Assembly (NCBI RefSeq): GCF_018967865.2
Contig: NZ_JAHLZY020000001.1
Location: 930,001 to 994,000, forward strand
Direction of reading: 5' to 3'
Length of the DNA: 64,000 nucleotides
From: Hymenobacter siberiensis
GTDB lineage: Bacteria; Bacteroidota; Bacteroidia; Cytophagales; Hymenobacteraceae
Shown here: in pieces, positions 33,994 to 43,891 of the stretch
Position numbering within the stretch: position 1 is the stretch's first letter
Layout of the letters: each line of letters begins with the position of its first letter
Notes under the pieces: generated by a model
Databases searched by the model: none
Seen by the model: the letters and a program-made list of their open reading frames with translations, nothing else
What the model was told of the DNA's origin: nothing
Made by a program: the position numbers and the translations under genes

Positions 33994-35682
33994 TTACTTG
34001 GCGTAGGCCACGGCGCGCATCTCCCGAATCACGGTGATTTTAATCTGGCCGGGGTACTGCATCTCCTTCTCAATTTTCTGCGAAATCTCGAAGCTCAGCT
34101 CAGCGGCGCGCTCGTCGGTCACGTTTTCGGCGTCTACCATCACGCGCAGCTCGCGGCCGGCCTGGATGGCGAAGCACTGGTTTACACCTTTGAAGCCGTT
34201 GGCCGTTTCTTCCAGCTGCTTCAGGCGCTTGATGTAGCTCTCCATCATCTCGCGGCGGGCACCGGGGCGCGAGCCCGAAATGGCATCGCAGGCCTGCACC
34301 AAAGGCGAAATCATGGCTGTCATCTCAATCTCATCGTGGTGAGCACCAATGGCATTTACCACGTCGGGGTGCTCTTTCCACTTCTTGGCCATCTCCATGC
34401 CCAGAATGGCGTGGGGCAGCTCCGGCTCCTCGGTGCTCACCTTGCCGATGTCGTGCAGCAGGCCGGCGCGCTTGGCTTTCTTCACGTCGAGGCCCATCTC
34501 GGCGGCCATGGTGGCGCAGAGGTTGGCTACTTCGCGGCTGTGTTGCAGCAGGTTCTGGCCGTACGACGAGCGGAAGCGCATGCGGCCCACCATCTTAATC
34601 AGCTCGGGGTGCAGGCCGTGAATGCCCAGGTCGATGATGGTTTTCTCGCCGATTTCGACGATTTCCTCCTCGATGTTCTTGCGGGTTTTGGCCACAATCT
34701 CCTCCACGCGGGCCGGGTGAATGCGGCCGTCCTTCACCAGCAAGTGCAGCGAGAGGCGGGCAATTTCGCGGCGCACCGGGTCGAAGCCCGAGATGATGAT
34801 GGCCTCCGGCGTGTCGTCCACAATGATTTCAACGCCCGTAGCTGCTTCCAGCGCCCGAATGTTGCGGCCTTCGCGGCCAATGATTTTGCCCTTCACGTCG
34901 TCGCTTTCAATGTTGAAAATCGACACGCAGTTTTCAATGGCGTGCTCCGACGCGGTGCGCTGAATGGTTTCAAGCACAATCTTCTTCGCATCCTTGGTGG
35001 CCGTCAGTTTGGCCTGAGCCACGGTATCCTTCACAAAGGAGCTGGCCTGAATCTGGGCTTCGTTCTTGAGGCTCTCTACCAGCTGCTCGCGGGCTTCGGC
35101 GGCGGTCAGGTTGGCAATGGTTTCGAGCTGGCGCTGCACCGAGTGCAATTGCTCGTCGGCATCGCGCTGCTTTTCTTCCAGCTCGGCCATCGTTTCCTCG
35201 TGGTCGGTGCGGCGCTTTTCGGCCTGGCTTTCCAGCTTATCGCGCAGCTGCTGGGTGTCGGTCTGGTTTTTCTCGCGTTGGCGGTCGAGGTCGCTTTCCT
35301 TTTTCTGAAGCTGTTCGAGCTGGCGCTGCGTGGTTTCGGTGAGCATCTTGATGCTCTGTTCCTGCTCCACCACGCCCTGGCGGCGCTGGGTCAGCTCGCC
35401 TTCCAGCTCGGCTTTGAGGCGACGGCTTTCTTGGTCAAACTCGTTGCGCAGCGTCTTGAACTTGTTCTTCGACTGCTCCAGGCGCTCATCGGCCTGCTTT
35501 ATTTTCTCGTCGCGAAGACGGTTGCCTTTCTCCTCCGCGTCGCGGAGGATTTGCTGGGCGCGGGCCTGGGCCTCGCCTTCATGGTCCAGCCGGGCTTTGC
35601 CGGCCAGCTGCCTGCCCACTACGATGCCCGCCACAAGGGCGACCACTGCGGTCAGCAAACAGTATAATATGATGGATGACAT
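33994..35682 (-). CDS. rny: Ribonuclease Y
   Basis: A 562-residue protein of normal length. An N-terminal membrane helix ([18 protein letters not shown]) is followed by a long coiled coil (about 30-220), a KH RNA-binding domain ([20 protein letters not shown]), and an HD domain with the metal ligands in [12 protein letters not shown] and [15 protein letters not shown]. RNase Y is the membrane-bound endonuclease that starts mRNA decay. Upstream lie zapA and a small coiled-coil gene in the same direction. A hairpin ends four bases before the start codon. A 575-codon frame lies antisense over the whole gene but is only a shadow. Confidence 0.96.
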   Translation of the reverse strand: MSSIILYCLLTAVVALVAGIVVGRQLAGKARLDHEGEAQARAQQILRDAEEKGNRLRDEKIKQADERLEQSKNKFKTLRNEFDQESRRLKAELEGELTQRRQGVVEQEQSIKMLTETTQRQLEQLQKKESDLDRQREKNQTDTQQLRDKLESQAEKRRTDHEETMAELEEKQRDADEQLHSVQRQLETIANLTAAEAREQLVESLKNEAQIQASSFVKDTVAQAKLTATKDAKKIVLETIQRTASEHAIENCVSIFNIESDDVKGKIIGREGRNIRALEAATGVEIIVDDTPEAIIISGFDPVRREIARLSLHLLVKDGRIHPARVEEIVAKTRKNIEEEIVEIGEKTIIDLGIHGLHPELIKMVGRMRFRSSYGQNLLQHSREVANLCATMAAEMGLDVKKAKRAGLLHDIGKVSTEEPELPHAILGMEMAKKWKEHPDVVNAIGAHHDEIEMTAMISPLVQACDAISGSRPGARREMMESYIKRLKQLEETANGFKGVNQCFAIQAGRELRVMVDAENVTDERAAELSFEISQKIEKEMQYPGQIKITVIREMRAVAYAK

Positions 35683-35686
35683 GTAA

Positions 35687-35718
35687 TTATGGTTTTTGGG
35701 GTGGGGTAAAAACCATAA
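35687..35718 (-). promoter_or_regulatory. Hairpin in the rny leader next to the start codon
   Basis: A perfect 11-bp inverted repeat, TTATGGTTTTT and AAAAACCATAA, around a C-rich 10-base loop; on the minus-strand RNA it ends four bases before the ATG. It would cover the ribosome-binding region and could serve autoregulation of RNase Y. Confidence 0.6.
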
Positions 35719-35813
35719 CCAGGTAGAACAATTTTGCCCGGGCCGGGCGGAAGCGGCCGATTGCCGCGCCGCCCTGCCGGGCCAACGAGTTGTGTGCGTG
35801 CCGGGCGGGGGTA

Positions 35814-36107
35814 TTACCCCGTCAGCACCACGCCGGATAGTAGCTCGTCGAAACGAGCCAGCCGTTCGGTTAGCGCCGCATCGGTGCCATCCTTTTCCTT
35901 GCTCACTTTCAATTGGTCGGCCATTGTAGCCAACGCAACCATGGCCAGCAGGTCCTGTTTGTCCTGAATGCCGTAGCCTTCCCGGAATTCGCGCAGCTTG
36001 TCGCCCAACAGGCGGCCAGCCAGGCGCAACCGTTCCTCATCCTGCACGTCAACGCGCATGGGATAGTCCCGGTCAGCAATCCGAATTTTTATGGCTAATT
36101 CGCTCAT
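35814..36107 (-). CDS. zapA: Cell division protein ZapA
   Basis: A 97-residue protein. The N-terminal strand-rich part ([16 protein letters not shown], then [19 protein letters not shown]) and the C-terminal helix ([18 protein letters not shown]) match ZapA, which bundles FtsZ filaments at the division site. The last part ([17 protein letters not shown]) would form the coiled coil. It is followed by 131 bases and then rny, and preceded by a coiled-coil gene, an order common in Bacteroidota. No TM or signal, so cytoplasmic. Confidence 0.88.
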   Translation of the reverse strand: MSELAIKIRIADRDYPMRVDVQDEERLRLAGRLLGDKLREFREGYGIQDKQDLLAMVALATMADQLKVSKEKDGTDAALTERLARFDELLSGVVLTG

Positions 36108-36147
36108 AGGGCGAAAGTTAAGGCAGTGGGGGTGAGGGTCGTTCGGT

Positions 36148-36444
36148 TTAGTCTCTCAAATAGGCAAGACACTTGTCCAGTTCGCGGATGTATTCGTTGA
36201 GGCGCAGTTTAAGTTCGTTGGCGTGGGTGGGTTCCCCAGCTATGGTGTGTACAAGTTTAACGATATTTTCCTGGTTTTGGCGCTCTTTTAGCAGGCGGTC
36301 TTTCTCGCGCACGTCGGCGCGGAGCTGCTGCACGGTGGTGTTGGCATCGGCCAGGTCCTCGCGCAATTGCTGATAGGCAGCCACTAAGGTGGTAATCTGC
36401 CGCTCCAGGCGGTCGAGTTGCGCAAGCTGTTGGGATGAGGCCAC
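36148..36444 (-). CDS. Small coiled-coil protein upstream of zapA
   Basis: 98 residues if read from a GTG at 36444. The next upstream start (36573) adds 43 unlikely residues, partly from a palindromic repeat. The protein is almost wholly helical with heptads (LAQLDRLERQITTLVAAYQQ, LREDLADANTTVQQLRADV, REKDRLLKERQ) and ends with KLRLNEYIRELDKCLAYLRD. The size, coiled coil and position 40 bases before zapA suggest a division-associated partner in the manner of ZapB, though sequence similarity to ZapB is not evident. The name is therefore left open. Confidence 0.7.
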   Translation of the reverse strand: MASSQQLAQLDRLERQITTLVAAYQQLREDLADANTTVQQLRADVREKDRLLKERQNQENIVKLVHTIAGEPTHANELKLRLNEYIRELDKCLAYLRD

Positions 36445-36568
36445 GGGCGAATAAATTTTGGGTGAAGATAAAGCGGCGGGCCGAAAGCTACGCTTTACCC
36501 GGCGCTTGCTCGCGGCTTGTGCCTCAGCAAGGTTTGCGTTTGAGCCGGAAAGGAACGCAAAACAGCGC

Positions 36569-36664
36569 GTCATGCTGCGCTTGCCGAAGCATCGCTACCG
36601 CAGTAGTAATCCATCGGTTAGGACTAGCTGCACGGTAGCGATGCTTCGGCAAGTGCAGCATGAC
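36569..36664. repeat. Palindromic element (CATGAC family)
   Basis: Arms GTCATGCTGCGCTTGCCGAA then GCATCGCTACCG, and the complement ending GTGCAGCATGAC, with a loop of about 30 bases. Lies between the M16 peptidase gene and the coiled-coil gene. Confidence 0.88.
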
Positions 36665-36699
36665 GTTCAATCGGGCGTTACGACGACCGACCTGCTGGG

Positions 36700-39600
36700 T
36701 TAATTTTTACCCTTCTTGGTTTTGGTTTTGATTTTGCCGCCGTCGTCAAACTGCTTCTTCATCTTTTCATCCGTCGGCGCGGCCATCTGGGTGGGGGCGG
36801 GCATGGGCATCTTCATTATTTCGGCAGCCACGGGCTTGCCTTCCATGTCCAGCTGCACTACGGGGTAGCCCAGGGCCTGCAGGGTGGGCAGCTGCTTGTC
36901 GTCGCCCACCACCACGATATACATTTTATCGGCGGGCAGATATTGCTTGGCAATGGCCTGCACGTCTTCCTTTTTCAGGTTTTTCAGAATATCGGTCTGC
37001 TGGTTGACGTAGGTGGGCTGCAGGTCATATTCTACGAGGCGGGACAGGAAGCCGGCTTTCTGCTGGCCAGTCTCGTACTTGAGGGCATCACTCTGGCCCA
37101 CTGAGGTTTGCAGGAAAGCCAGCTCCTCGTCGGAAATACCGTTCTGGTAGTTCTGAATCTCGCTCATAAACTCCTTTACCGAAGCAGCGGTGGCATCGGC
37201 GCGCACGCCGGCCTGGGCCGTGAATGGACCCGCGTAGCGCGTACCACGGAAGCCCGAGTTGGCCCCGTAGGTGTAGCCCTTGTTCTCGCGCAGGTTCAGG
37301 TTGATGCGGGAGTTGAAGGCGCCGCCGAGCAGGAAGTTGGCCAGGCCGGCTTTGTAGTAGGCGCCGGTGGCGTCATACTTCATGTCGGTGAGGTAGCCCA
37401 CCCGGATTTCGGACTGCGCCGCGCCGGGCTTGTTCACGAAGTAGACGGTCGTTTTGTCGGGCTGCACGCCGGCCATGTCGGCCGGGATGGTCACGTCCTT
37501 CTTCGCCCAGTTTTTTAGGAAGCCGAGCTGTTTGTCCAGCGTGGCCTGGTCCACGTCGCCCACGGCCACGAGGTAGCTCACGTTGGGCGAGTAGTAGGTG
37601 TTGTAGAAGCTCTTCACATCGTCGAGCGTGATGCTGCCCACCGAGGTCGTAGTGCCCGCCACGGCCGTGCCGGCAATGTTATTGGAGCCGTAAACCAAGC
37701 GGTTGTAGGTGAGGTCGGCCACCACGGCGGGCTGGTTGGCGAAGTTGGCAATCAGCTCTATCTGCTGCTTTTTCACGCGGGCAAAGTCGGCCGCGTCGAA
37801 GCGCGGGTGCAGCAGGCGCTGTTCCAGCAGGGCCATGGTGGCGGGCAGGTTCTTGGTCAGGCTCTGCACGTACACGGTGGTTTCGTTGTCGCCGGCGTTA
37901 ACCAGCACTCTGGAGCCCAGCTTGTCGAGTTCCGTGGTGAACTGCTCGCCGGTGTACTTCTCCGAACCTTCGTTCAGCATGCTGGCCGTGAGCTGGGCCA
38001 GGCCAGCCTTGGCGGGCATGGCCTGCTCGAGGCGGTGGCCGCCCCGAATGGTGAGGCGCATGGTGATGGCCGGAATCTCGGTGTTCTTGGTACCCACGAT
38101 TTTCAGGCCATTGGGCAGGGTTTCCTGGTACAGCGCGGGCACCTTCACTACGGGATTGGCCCCGGCGGCGGGCTGCTTGCTGCGGTCGAAGGTGTCGATG
38201 GGCTTCACGTATTTCAGGCCGGCGTAGCCGTAGTCGGGAGCTTTGTAGCCCGACTTATCAACGGTGAAGTTGTCGGGCTTGGCGGCGGCCGCGCCGCCGG
38301 TTTTGGGCAGCACGCTCAGAATCACGGCGTGCTTGCCGCGTACGTACTTGTCGTACACGCGCTGCACATCGGCCTTGGTAAGGGCCTTCAACTCCTTCAT
38401 CTCTACGGTGAGGTAGTTGGGGTTGCCGTAGAAGGTTTGGTTGGCGGCCAGCAGGCTCACCTTGCCCTGCACGCTGGCCAGGGCATTAATAACCTGGGCT
38501 TCGGTCTGGGCCTTAAAGCGCTGCACGTCGCCGTCGTTTACACCACGCGTTTCAAACTCTTTCAGGGTGTTGCGGATGATGTATTCGGTGCTGTCGAGGG
38601 CTTTGCCGGGCAGGGGCAGGGCGGTAATCGTCAGGGCCCCGGCCAGCTCGTAGTTCTGCTGGTAGGCCTGGGCCTGCACGGTTTTCTGGTTTTTCACCAG
38701 GTTTTTGTAGAGCAGCGAAGTTTTGCCGCCGCCCAGAATATCGGCCAGGGCATCGAGCGCCACGGCGTCGGGGTGGCCCTGGGGCACGGTCGGGAACCAC
38801 ATCTGCAGCATCGGGAAGCGGATGTTGTCGGAGTAGCTCACGTAGCGGTCCTGCGCCAGCACCGGGGCGGGTAGCTTCTGCACGGGTACGGCCGGCCCGC
38901 GCTTGATGGGGCCGAAATACTTCTCCACCATCTTCACTACTTCAGCGGGCTTCACGTCGCCGCCCACCGTCAGGGTGGCGTTGTTGGGGCCGTACCAGCG
39001 CAGGAAGAAGTTCTTCAGGTCGTTCACGTCGGAGCGGTCCAGGTCTTCGAGGTAGCCGATGGGCGACCAGGAGTAGGGGTGGCCGTAGGGGAACATCGTG
39101 CGAATGAGGTACTCCTGCGACTGGCCGTAAGGCGTATTGTCAACGCGCTGGCCGCGCTCATTCTTCACCGTCGAGCGCTGAATCTCGAATTTCTTCTGGC
39201 TCACGGCGTCGAGCAGGAAGCCCATGCGGTCGGCTTCGAGCCAAAGGCCGGTTTCGAGCTGGTTGCTGGGCAGCGTTTCGAAGTAGTTGGTGCGGTCGGT
39301 AGTGGTGCTGCCGTTGAGGGTGCCGCCGGCGGCCGTCACCAGCTTGAAGTGCTGCTGGTCGCCCACGTGGTCGGAGCCCTGAAACATCATGTGCTCAAAG
39401 AAGTGCGCGAAGCCCGATTTGCCAATCTGCTCCCGCGCCGAGCCCACATGGTAGGTCACATCGACGTGCACCAACGGGTCGGAGTGGTCTTCGGCCACCA
39501 CCAGGGTGAGGCCGTTGGGCAGCACATACTTCTCGTAGGGAATGACGAGCTGGCCGGGCTGCTTGGTTACCTTCTCGATGAGCTTGGTGCCGCTGGGCAG

Positions 39601-39711
39601 GGTTGCCAGCGCCGTTTTGGCAGCCGGGGCTTTGGTGGCGGGTTTTTGCTGGGCAAAGCTGACGCTGGTCATCAGCGCCAGACCCAGGGTGGACAGGAAA
39701 CGAAGGTTCAT
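36700..39711 (-). CDS. M16-family (insulinase/pitrilysin-like) zinc peptidase, secreted
   Basis: A 1003-residue two-module peptidase with a signal peptide (FLSTLGLALMTSVSFAQ). The inverted zinc motif is H103-F-F-E106-H107 in FAHFFEHMMFQG; the distal Glu lies in the helix after TVKNERGQRVDNTPYG. A second, non-catalytic M16 module follows from about 530 (LPNGLKIVGTKNTEIPAITM), with the R/Y pair region LRENKGYTYGANSGF. Such long forms digest peptides inside a closed chamber, here probably in the periplasm. The last 15 residues are Lys-rich. A related M16 gene starts at 61351. Confidence 0.93.
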   Translation of the reverse strand: MNLRFLSTLGLALMTSVSFAQQKPATKAPAAKTALATLPSGTKLIEKVTKQPGQLVIPYEKYVLPNGLTLVVAEDHSDPLVHVDVTYHVGSAREQIGKSGFAHFFEHMMFQGSDHVGDQQHFKLVTAAGGTLNGSTTTDRTNYFETLPSNQLETGLWLEADRMGFLLDAVSQKKFEIQRSTVKNERGQRVDNTPYGQSQEYLIRTMFPYGHPYSWSPIGYLEDLDRSDVNDLKNFFLRWYGPNNATLTVGGDVKPAEVVKMVEKYFGPIKRGPAVPVQKLPAPVLAQDRYVSYSDNIRFPMLQMWFPTVPQGHPDAVALDALADILGGGKTSLLYKNLVKNQKTVQAQAYQQNYELAGALTITALPLPGKALDSTEYIIRNTLKEFETRGVNDGDVQRFKAQTEAQVINALASVQGKVSLLAANQTFYGNPNYLTVEMKELKALTKADVQRVYDKYVRGKHAVILSVLPKTGGAAAAKPDNFTVDKSGYKAPDYGYAGLKYVKPIDTFDRSKQPAAGANPVVKVPALYQETLPNGLKIVGTKNTEIPAITMRLTIRGGHRLEQAMPAKAGLAQLTASMLNEGSEKYTGEQFTTELDKLGSRVLVNAGDNETTVYVQSLTKNLPATMALLEQRLLHPRFDAADFARVKKQQIELIANFANQPAVVADLTYNRLVYGSNNIAGTAVAGTTTSVGSITLDDVKSFYNTYYSPNVSYLVAVGDVDQATLDKQLGFLKNWAKKDVTIPADMAGVQPDKTTVYFVNKPGAAQSEIRVGYLTDMKYDATGAYYKAGLANFLLGGAFNSRINLNLRENKGYTYGANSGFRGTRYAGPFTAQAGVRADATAASVKEFMSEIQNYQNGISDEELAFLQTSVGQSDALKYETGQQKAGFLSRLVEYDLQPTYVNQQTDILKNLKKEDVQAIAKQYLPADKMYIVVVGDDKQLPTLQALGYPVVQLDMEGKPVAAEIMKMPMPAPTQMAAPTDEKMKKQFDDGGKIKTKTKKGKN

Positions 39712-39833
39712 TTGTGCGGAAAAGGTGAAAGAATGAGGATTGCGGCCGCAACTTACGGCCGCGCAGGCAATGGCCGGGCGGCTTGCGCTACGGCCAGGTT
39801 TATCGGCTGCCTGCTGGAAGCATTACAGTTTCA

Positions 39834-39914
39834 GCCCGCAGAAGGCGCAGAAGTCGCAGAAGTCGCAGAACGTTCTGCGGCTTCTGCGCAAGCTTCTGCG
39901 ACTTCTGCGGGCTA
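39834..39914. terminator. Long hairpin between pheT and the M16 peptidase gene
   Basis: An imperfect 35-bp-arm hairpin made of GCAGAAG units on one side (GGCGCAGAAGTCGCAGAAGT) and CTTCTGC units on the other, centred on AACGTT. It is itself a short tandem repeat folded back. It probably ends the pheT transcript. Confidence 0.65.
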
Positions 39915-39928
39915 GAAGTGTCAGAACC

Positions 39929-42364
39929 CTACTTCCGAATCAACGCGCCGGCCTGCTTCTCGAACTGCTGAATCAGCTTCTGCATCACCTGGTCGATGGC
40001 CTGCTCGCTGAGCGTTTGGCTGAAATCCTGCAGGGTGAAGCTCACCGAGTACGACTTTTTGCCCGCGCCCAGGTTTTCGCCAGCGTATACATCGAACACG
40101 TTGATGCTTTGCAGCAGCTTCTTCTCGGTGCGCCGGGCAATCTGCTGGAGCTGGTCAAACGTCACCGTCGAATCCACCACGATGCTCAAATCGCGGCGCA
40201 CTTCCGGGAATTTCGACAGCTCGCGGGCCACCAGCGTGGGCTTGTACTTCTTCGAAAGCGCATCCCAGTCCAGCTCGGCATACCACACCGGCTGCGTCAC
40301 GTCCAGCCGCTTCAGCACCGAGGCCGACACCGCGCCCAGCTGCGCTACCGGCTGGTTGTGCACCAGCAGCGCGAGGCCGCCGGCCAGGTACTCATGCTGC
40401 ACCGGCTGCGAAGCTGCGCCACCGAAGCCCAGTGCCGCCAGCACCTGCTGCACCGCCCCGCCCAGGTCGTGGAACGCCGCCTTTTCTGACTTCTGCTGCC
40501 AGGTTTCGCCGTCGGCGTTACCCGTCAGGTAAATCACCAGCTTGTTCTTTTCCAGGTGCTTGCCGTTCTCATTCTGCAAGTAGGTTTTGCCGAACTCGTA
40601 CAGCTTCAAGTCGCGCTGGCGGCGGTTGATGTTGTGCCGGATAACCTCCAGGCCCGAGTGCAGCAGCGTGGGCCGCATCACGTTCAAATCAACGCTGTTG
40701 TAGTTCAGAATGCGCACCAGCGCGTTGTTCGGCTCGGCCTCTTTCTCGAAATACAGCGAGTTGGTGAGCGAGTTGGTGAGAATTTCCGAGAAGCCCTGGC
40801 CGCTGAGCAGCGAGGCGATTTTCACGCGCGTCACCTCGGGGTCAGGATTTGGGAATTTGGCCAGGAACGAGGCCGAGTTGTTGGGGCGTAGGGCCACGTT
40901 GTTGTAGCCGTAGATGCGCAGGATTTCCTCAATCACGTCAGCCTCGCGGGTCACGTCCACTTTGTGGGGCGGCACGGTCAGCGTCCAGGTGTCCTGGTCG
41001 CCGGCGTCGGGGTTCTCCTCGCTGATTTCGATGTCGAGGTCCGTCAAAATCTGGCGGATGCGCTCGGGGGCGATGTACTGGCCCACCAGCCGCTCCACGC
41101 GGGGCAGGCGCAGGCGCACGGTGGCCGGTAGCACGGGCGCGGGGTACTCGTCCACGATAGGGGCGGCAACGGTGGCACCCGCCACTTCCTGCAGCAGCAG
41201 CGCGGCCCTTTGCAGGGCTATTATCACCATATTCGGGTCGGTGCCGCGCTCGAAGCGGAACGAAGCATCGGTTTTCAGCTGGTGCGTCTGCGAGCTGCGG
41301 CGCACGGCGGCGGGGCCGAAGTAGGCGCTTTCCAGGAACACGTGGGTAGTGCCGTCGTTCACGCCCGAGGTCTTGCCGCCGAACACGCCGGCCAGCGCCA
41401 TCGGCACGCCGTTGGCATCGGCAATCACTAAGTCCTCGGCTTTCAGGCTGCGCTCGGTGCCATCCAGCGTTACGAATTTCTCGCCGGCTTCGGCGCGCTT
41501 CACGCGAATCTGGCCGCCGGTAATCTGTTTGGCATCAAAGGCATGCAAAGGCTGGCCCAGCTCGTGCAGCACGAAGTTGGTCACGTCCACCACATTATTA
41601 ATAGGCGAGAGGCCGATGCTGCGCAGGCGGCGCTGCAGCCACTCGGGCGAGGGGCCAACGTGCACGTTCTCCAGCAGCAGGCCGGCGTAGCGGGGGCAGG
41701 CTATTTCATCTTCAATGTTGACAGCAATATTATTGGCTGCCGAAACCGGCGCCGCGAAGCCGCTCACATCCGGCAAATGGCAGGGCTGGCGCAGCAGGGC
41801 GCGCAGCTCGCGGGCCACGCCGTAGTGCGAGGCGGCATCGGCGCGGTTGGGCGTGAGGCCGATTTCATACACCGTATCGGAGCCCAGGCCGAAGTAGTCG
41901 GCGGCGGGCGTGCCGTTGGGCAGCTCGGTGGTCAGCACCATAATGCCGGCGTGCGATTGGCCCAGGCCGATTTCGTCCTCGGCGCAAATCATGCCTTCGG
42001 AGGCCGCGCCGCGAATCTTGCTTTTCTTGATTTTGAACGGCTCGCCGCTGCTCGGGTACAGCATGGTGCCTTCGAGGGCCACCACTACGCGCTGGCCGGC
42101 GGCTACGTTGGGGGCACCGCACACAATCTGGCGGGGCGTGGCGTCGCCCACGTCCACGGTGGTCAGGCTCAGCTTGTCGGCATCGGGGTGGGGCTCGCGG
42201 GTGAGTACGGTGCCCAGCACTAGGCCGCGCAGGCCGCCGGGAATGCTTTCCAGCTCCTCGGCGCTCTCCACTTCCAGGCCTGAGCCGGTGAGCAAGGCAC
42301 TAATCTCGGCGGCGGGTTTGTCGGTCGGAATGAGGGTTTTAAGCCAGTCGAGGGAAATGCGCAT
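39929..42364 (-). CDS. pheT: Phenylalanyl-tRNA synthetase beta subunit
   Basis: An 811-residue protein of normal length. The N-terminal tRNA-binding EMAP-like domain, about 40-155 (LVLGTVLTREPHPDADKLSL), is followed by the B3/B4 editing domain (IGLTPNRADAASHYGVAREL), B5 (VRLRLPRVERLVGQYI), the core (VRILNYNSVDLNVMRPTLLHSGLEV) and the C-terminal ferredoxin-like anticodon-binding domain (SKFPEVRRDLSIVVD, SFTLQDFSQTLSE). With PheS it charges tRNA-Phe. pheS is not in the window. It heads the minus-strand core block that runs down to rny. Confidence 0.97.
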   Translation of the reverse strand: MRISLDWLKTLIPTDKPAAEISALLTGSGLEVESAEELESIPGGLRGLVLGTVLTREPHPDADKLSLTTVDVGDATPRQIVCGAPNVAAGQRVVVALEGTMLYPSSGEPFKIKKSKIRGAASEGMICAEDEIGLGQSHAGIMVLTTELPNGTPAADYFGLGSDTVYEIGLTPNRADAASHYGVARELRALLRQPCHLPDVSGFAAPVSAANNIAVNIEDEIACPRYAGLLLENVHVGPSPEWLQRRLRSIGLSPINNVVDVTNFVLHELGQPLHAFDAKQITGGQIRVKRAEAGEKFVTLDGTERSLKAEDLVIADANGVPMALAGVFGGKTSGVNDGTTHVFLESAYFGPAAVRRSSQTHQLKTDASFRFERGTDPNMVIIALQRAALLLQEVAGATVAAPIVDEYPAPVLPATVRLRLPRVERLVGQYIAPERIRQILTDLDIEISEENPDAGDQDTWTLTVPPHKVDVTREADVIEEILRIYGYNNVALRPNNSASFLAKFPNPDPEVTRVKIASLLSGQGFSEILTNSLTNSLYFEKEAEPNNALVRILNYNSVDLNVMRPTLLHSGLEVIRHNINRRQRDLKLYEFGKTYLQNENGKHLEKNKLVIYLTGNADGETWQQKSEKAAFHDLGGAVQQVLAALGFGGAASQPVQHEYLAGGLALLVHNQPVAQLGAVSASVLKRLDVTQPVWYAELDWDALSKKYKPTLVARELSKFPEVRRDLSIVVDSTVTFDQLQQIARRTEKKLLQSINVFDVYAGENLGAGKKSYSVSFTLQDFSQTLSEQAIDQVMQKLIQQFEKQAGALIRK

Positions 42365-42538
42365 CTGTAGTTGTCCGTTGCTAGTTGTTCGTTGTCAGGG
42401 AGCAAAGGTACAAAGCGAGGCAAGGCGTCTGGGAGGATGTGCCCGGGAGATTTCCAAAACACAGAAGGCTAAGCGGAGAGTCACCGGCAGCAGATTGGGA
42501 GAGCGAGTTGCAGGACAATGCCGAACGGTTTTGTGCCT

Positions 42539-42687
42539 TCAGAACGGCGACCTTTTCCGCACCTGGCCATGGAGCGATTTCTCACCGGCCGCCGCTGTAG
42601 GTTTCGCGGCCGTTGGTGAGGTCAGTGAAAGGAGTGAGGCGGGGAGAGTCGCAGCTGCTGTGGCGCGTTATCGATGCTGAATTTGAT
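42539..42687 (-). pseudogene. DUF1684 remnant with two internal deletions
   Basis: Three short pieces in order: IKFSIDNAPQQLR, then PFTDLTNGRETYSGGR, then AGEKSLHGQV. They match VKFNINNSPQQLR, PFTDLTNGHETYGGGR and AGEKSFHE of the intact DUF1684 gene at 43892-44503. The stretches between them are missing and the frame shifts. The remainder of the gap 42365-42788 shows nothing recognisable. Confidence 0.75.
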
Positions 42688-42788
42688 TATGAGTCCACTT
42701 AAAGCCTAAGGAGCTGCTTAAAGGTCAAGCTGAGTGCAGCCGAAGCATGACCGGTTTAACGGTATCAACTCAAACTGCTGATTAGACC

Positions 42789-43688
42789 CTACATCAGGTA
42801 ATAGGCTTCGGCGGGTATGGGAGTAGGTACATCTTCTCTCTCCAGCAGCTCCCGCAGGTTTATCTCAATGGTGCGGGCAATGGCCGTGACGGGCGTATCG
42901 GTGGGCAGGTTGCTGAAGGGGTCCTGCATGTAGCGGGCGGTACGCTCGACCAGGAAGAAGATAACGGCGAACATAACCAGAATCGGTATTTCCCAAAGGC
43001 CGTTGGTTTCAACCAGGCTGAGCGATAAGGTGCCCAGAAACAGATAGATAAGAAAGTGTACCAGCCGCCGATAGTTGGTCGGAAATACCGTGCTTTTGAT
43101 GCGCTCGGCTCGCCCCATCGAGTCGCAGAGGCGTACCAGCGTATCATCGAGCTGCACTTGCTGATAGGGATTGATGGCCTCCTGCTCATACAGGATTTTG
43201 AACTGCTGGGTATGCAGCGACAACAGCGCCAGCGACTTGTTGGCCTGGCGCCCCGCGTAGGCCAGCTCCTGCGCTGGCAGGTAGCGGGCAAGCGTGGCCA
43301 TGGGGTCCTGGCCCCGTAGCGTTTCGCCCAGGCCGTAGCACCACGCCATCTGCCGGCAGGCCAGGCTGTTCAACAGTCCCTCCGACAGATACTCTGCCTT
43401 TACAAAGGTGCGCGCCTGCAGTACCAGCGTGCGCGAATCGTTGACGATGGCACCCCATATTTTGCGCGCCTCCCACCACCGCTCGTACGACTGGCTGATG
43501 GTGAAGGCCAGTAGCAGCGAGATGGCGCTACCCAGAATGGAGGGCAACGACAGCGGAATGGGTGGTAAATAAGCGGAGAGGTACGTTTTGAGCAGCAGGA
43601 ATACCGCCGAGATGAGCAGCACCAGTGCCATGTCGGGCCCAATACGTCGTAGAATAAAGCGAACAGGAAGTTTTTTGTCCAGTAGCAT
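42789..43688 (-). CDS. Bestrophin-family membrane protein (UPF0187)
   Basis: 299 residues from the ATG at 43688. Typical prokaryotic bestrophin features: IGPDMALVLLISAVFLLLKTYL, SLPSILGSAISLLLAFTISQSYERWWEARKIWGAIVNDSR (with the conserved helix after the first membrane segment), then YRRLVHFLIYLFLGTLSL and FFLVERTARYMQDPFSNLPTDTP with the acidic gate region, ending near INLRELL. Bestrophins are pentameric channels; bacterial members tend to pass cations. It is flanked by an intact and a broken DUF1684 gene, so it sits inside an old tandem duplication. Confidence 0.9.
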   Translation of the reverse strand: MLLDKKLPVRFILRRIGPDMALVLLISAVFLLLKTYLSAYLPPIPLSLPSILGSAISLLLAFTISQSYERWWEARKIWGAIVNDSRTLVLQARTFVKAEYLSEGLLNSLACRQMAWCYGLGETLRGQDPMATLARYLPAQELAYAGRQANKSLALLSLHTQQFKILYEQEAINPYQQVQLDDTLVRLCDSMGRAERIKSTVFPTNYRRLVHFLIYLFLGTLSLSLVETNGLWEIPILVMFAVIFFLVERTARYMQDPFSNLPTDTPVTAIARTIEINLRELLEREDVPTPIPAEAYYLM

Positions 43689-43891
43689 AGGCAATCTGAA
43701 GATAGTGTAGGCCTATTTCTACGGACTTGGGCAGCGTATAGCTAAAACCCGGCATTGAAGCAGTCAGCCAGTGCAAGCCTACTGTGCTGCTGTTCAACAT
43801 TCGCCGTCCCGAGAATTTGCCGGCCGGGCTGGCAGCAATGGCTGCCGCCAGCCCGGCCTTCCCGCTGCTGAGCGCCAACGAAGGGCTGCCA

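Noticed and set aside
33940..35667. 575-codon open frame antisense to rny
   Set aside because: It mirrors the helical, GC-skewed codons of rny, whose domains are unmistakable; the antisense protein is low-complexity Leu/Gly/Val with no domain.
35683..35813. Possible 6S RNA beside zapA
   Set aside because: The gap is only 131 bases and lacks the central bubble expected of 6S RNA; the position is a proteobacterial association.
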